A DNA stretch of 64,000 bases from Paludibaculum sp. (GTDB lineage: Bacteria; Acidobacteriota; Terriglobia; Bryobacterales; Bryobacteraceae), in the NCBI GenBank assembly GCA_029973955.1, contig JARKQJ010000007.1, forward strand, positions 1-64,000, read 5' to 3'. Below the pieces are notes generated by a model. It did no database searches. It saw only the letters and a list, made by a program, of their open reading frames with translations, and was not told the origin of the DNA. Shown one piece after another: positions 61,989-64,000 of the stretch (position 1 is its first letter; every line of letters begins with the position of its first letter). A program made the position numbers and the translations under genes.

Positions 61989-64000
61989 ATGACACATTCA
62001 AAGCCCGCGATCCTTGTGGCGGCTCTGGCCGCGCTCTGTCTCCCCGCCCGCGCCGGCGACACCGAAGCCCGTGATTTCATCGCCGCCAAACTCCTCGGAC
62101 GGCCCGCTGCCCGGCCCGCCGGCGCGCAGATCGTCGTCTCGCCGAAGCCTGCTTCGCTGGCCCGCAATCGCATCGCCGGCCGCGCCTTCCGCATCGTCGA
62201 GCGGGAGTTTGCCGGCGGCATCGCCCAGCGCGCTCCCGGCCAGGCCCGCATCGTCCTGCCCGCGCCCGGCGCTCGCTTTCAGGCCCTGGTCGGTGTCGAC
62301 AGTAACGACCTCGGCTACTACGCCAACGCCGGCCGCGGCATGGTCGTCGCCAGCGTCGAAGTCAACGGCGTTGAGCGCTTCCGCTCTCCGGTCCTCAAAG
62401 AAGGCATGGCCGCCGTCCCCGTCTCCGTCGACCTCGCCGGCGCCCGTGAGTTCACCATTAAACTCACCGCCACCGGCGAACGCACCCGCACCTATCAATC
62501 CGAATGGGACCAGGCGGATTGGGCCGATGCCCGCGTCACCCTCTCCGACGGCTCCACCCTCAACGTCGCGGATCTGCCCAACGGCCCCCTCCCCGGCGCC
62601 TATCCCACTTCAGCCCCTTTCTCCTTCCGCTACCAGGGACGCCCCTCGGCGGAGTTCCTCGACACCTGGCAACTCGCCCGCTCTGAGCAGCGGCTCGATG
62701 CCGCCCGCACCCGCCACACCCTCACATATTCCGAGCCCAACGGCCCCCTTCAGCTCCGCCTCGAAGCCGTCGTCTACGATCGCTTCCCTGTCGTCGAATG
62801 GACTCTCTTCCTGAAGAACCGCGGTACCGTACCCACCGCCATCCTCGAAGACATCCAGGCGCTCGATACCGCCTTCGAACGCGGCGGCGGCGCCGAGTTC
62901 CTCCTCCACCACACGAAGGGCAGTCCGAACTCCGCCACGGATTTCATGCCGCTCGAATCCCCGCTCCCCCCCGGCGAGGAGAAGCGCATCTCCACCCGCG
63001 GCGGCCGCTCCACCGATACTGACTTCTGCTACTTCAACATCGCCCGCGCCGAAGGCGGCATCATCGCCGCTCTTGGCTGGCCCGGCCAGTGGGCCGCCCG
63101 CTTCACCCGCGATAAGGACCGCGCCCTCCGCGTCCGCGCCGGCCAGGAGCTTACCCACTTCCGTCTTCTCGCCGGCGAAGAGGTCCGCTCCCCCCTCGTC
63201 GCTCTCCTCTTCTACGACGGCGATTGGATCGACGGCCAGAACCTCTGGCGCCGCTGGATGGTCGCTCACAATCTGCCCCGTCCCGGCGGCCAGCTCCCGC
63301 CCCCGCAACTCGCCGGCGGCAGCAATCGCCACACCGTCGAAATGCAGGACGCCAATGAGGAGAACCAGAAGGCCTTCCTCGCCCGCGACCTCGACGCCGG
63401 CGTGAAGCTCGACTACTGGTGGATGGACGCCGGCTGGTATCCCTCCCCCAAAGGCTGGCCGCAAACCGGCACCTGGGAGCCCGACCCCGTGCGCTTCCCC
63501 CGCGGCCTCGCCCCCGTCGCCGCCGCCGCCCATGCCCGCGGCGTCAAAACCATCGTCTGGTTTGAGCCGGAGCGCGTCGCCCCCGGCTCCTGGCTCTACG
63601 AAAACCACCCCGAATGGCTCCTCGGCCAGGACGGCCGCAACAAGCTCCTCTTCCTCGGCAACCCCGATGCCTACAAGTGGCTCGTCGAACGCGTCAGCAC
63701 CCTCATCCGCGACCAGGGCATCGACCTCTACCGCCAGGACTTCAACTTCGAGCCCCTTTCCATGTGGCGCAACAACGACTCCGAAGACCGCCAGGGCATC
63801 ACCGAAATCCAGCACATCACCGGCTACCTCGCCTTCTGGGACGAACTCCGCCGCCGCTTCCCTGCCCTCGCCATCGACACCTGCGCCTCCGGCGGCCGGC
63901 GCGACGATCTCGAAACCCTGCGCCGCTCCGTCCCCCTCTGGCGCAGTGATCACCCCTACGAGCCCGCCTCCATGCAGGCCCAAACCTACGGCCTCGCCCT
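61989..64000 (+). CDS. Secreted GH36 alpha-galactosidase with NPCBM-like domain (3' truncated by window)
   Basis: An open frame from ATG 61989 runs to the window edge, giving at least 670 residues. A signal peptide (about 1-22) is followed by an NPCBM-like carbohydrate-binding domain (about 45-190: FQALVGVDSND, ASVEVNGVERFRSPVL, FTIKLTATGE). The GH36 part has LDYWWMDAGWYP (about 474-485), KTIVWFEPERVAPGS (about 519-533), the nucleophile D584 in LYRQDFN and the acid/base D639 in CASGGRRDD. It should release alpha-linked galactose outside the cytoplasm. The C-terminal beta-sandwich is missing only because the window ends. It complements the secreted beta-galactosidase at 23710-26880. Confidence 0.9.
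   Translation, partial: MTHSKPAILVAALAALCLPARAGDTEARDFIAAKLLGRPAARPAGAQIVVSPKPASLARNRIAGRAFRIVEREFAGGIAQRAPGQARIVLPAPGARFQALVGVDSNDLGYYANAGRGMVVASVEVNGVERFRSPVLKEGMAAVPVSVDLAGAREFTIKLTATGERTRTYQSEWDQADWADARVTLSDGSTLNVADLPNGPLPGAYPTSAPFSFRYQGRPSAEFLDTWQLARSEQRLDAARTRHTLTYSEPNGPLQLRLEAVVYDRFPVVEWTLFLKNRGTVPTAILEDIQALDTAFERGGGAEFLLHHTKGSPNSATDFMPLESPLPPGEEKRISTRGGRSTDTDFCYFNIARAEGGIIAALGWPGQWAARFTRDKDRALRVRAGQELTHFRLLAGEEVRSPLVALLFYDGDWIDGQNLWRRWMVAHNLPRPGGQLPPPQLAGGSNRHTVEMQDANEENQKAFLARDLDAGVKLDYWWMDAGWYPSPKGWPQTGTWEPDPVRFPRGLAPVAAAAHARGVKTIVWFEPERVAPGSWLYENHPEWLLGQDGRNKLLFLGNPDAYKWLVERVSTLIRDQGIDLYRQDFNFEPLSMWRNNDSEDRQGITEIQHITGYLAFWDELRRRFPALAIDTCASGGRRDDLETLRRSVPLWRSDHPYEPASMQAQTYGLA

Noticed and set aside
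62014-62814. Plus-strand proline/serine-rich frame at the right end
   Set aside because: It is an out-of-frame reading of the GH36 alpha-galactosidase gene starting at 61989, which carries the catalytic motifs.

Overview
The window reads as chromosomal DNA from a high-GC, free-living heterotroph of the Acidobacteriota, most likely the Bryobacterales/Solibacter group. This is inferred from gene content, not from a marker gene. The pointers are a PadR regulator paired with an oversized two-module MacB-like permease (the acidobacterial ADOP arrangement), a large SBBP beta-propeller protein, many secreted carbohydrate-active and Gfo/Idh/MocA proteins, and a fused hemC-hemD gene. I see no tRNA, rRNA, CRISPR, insertion sequence or phage gene.

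Region by region. 1-3.5 kb: hairpin repeats, the padR-ADOP pair, and a gap holding a long stem-loop and a second block of the same repeat family. 3.5-5.8 kb: secreted SBBP protein. 5.8-9.7 kb: a c-di-GMP neighbourhood (PilZ protein, sigma-54 activator, membrane HD-GYP/GAF/GGDEF protein). 9.7-15.2 kb: amino-acid permease and a tetrapyrrole operon read on the minus strand (ccsA/hemX-like, hemA, hemCD, a small Janus/Ocnus-like protein). 15.3-22.5 kb: SDR oxidoreductase, stand-alone Clp-type AAA+ ATPase, ArnT-like glycosyltransferase, secreted HIT protein, OmpR-type two-component system and small secreted proteins. 22.5-27.7 kb: truA, secreted GH2 beta-galactosidase and aldose 1-epimerase. 27.7-36.7 kb: monooxygenase-like protein, iron alcohol dehydrogenase, SIMPL protein, an amidohydrolase fused to a pectate lyase, a DUF362 protein, a glycosidase-like protein and a LarA-family racemase. 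36.7-45.2 kb: two minus-strand operons for sugar-nucleotide, polyprenol-glycosyl and envelope-glycan chemistry, split by an orphan Flp-like pilin. 45.3-51.8 kb: secreted TIM-barrel protein, a decayed PEP-CTERM gene, and a GntR-controlled ABC exporter with two paralogous permeases. 51.8-55.6 kb: four-gene minus-strand operon around a secreted oxidoreductase and isomerase. 55.7-59.9 kb: probable compatible-solute locus (GT81-like synthase, second glycosyltransferase, MscS-like membrane protein, and an MpgP-type phosphatase on the other strand). 60-62 kb: NarL-type two-component system. 62-64 kb: secreted GH36 alpha-galactosidase cut by the window end.

Taken together the genes describe a polysaccharide- and galactoside-degrading soil-type bacterium that exports its hydrolases, remodels its envelope glycans and probably accumulates a glycosylglycerate osmolyte. 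Two global patterns stand out. Several transcription-unit-leading genes have a -10-like hexamer only 6-10 bases before the start codon, suggesting leaderless mRNAs. The plus strand is also G-rich on the left and mostly C-rich on the right whichever strand is coding, suggesting a replication-strand switch inside the window.
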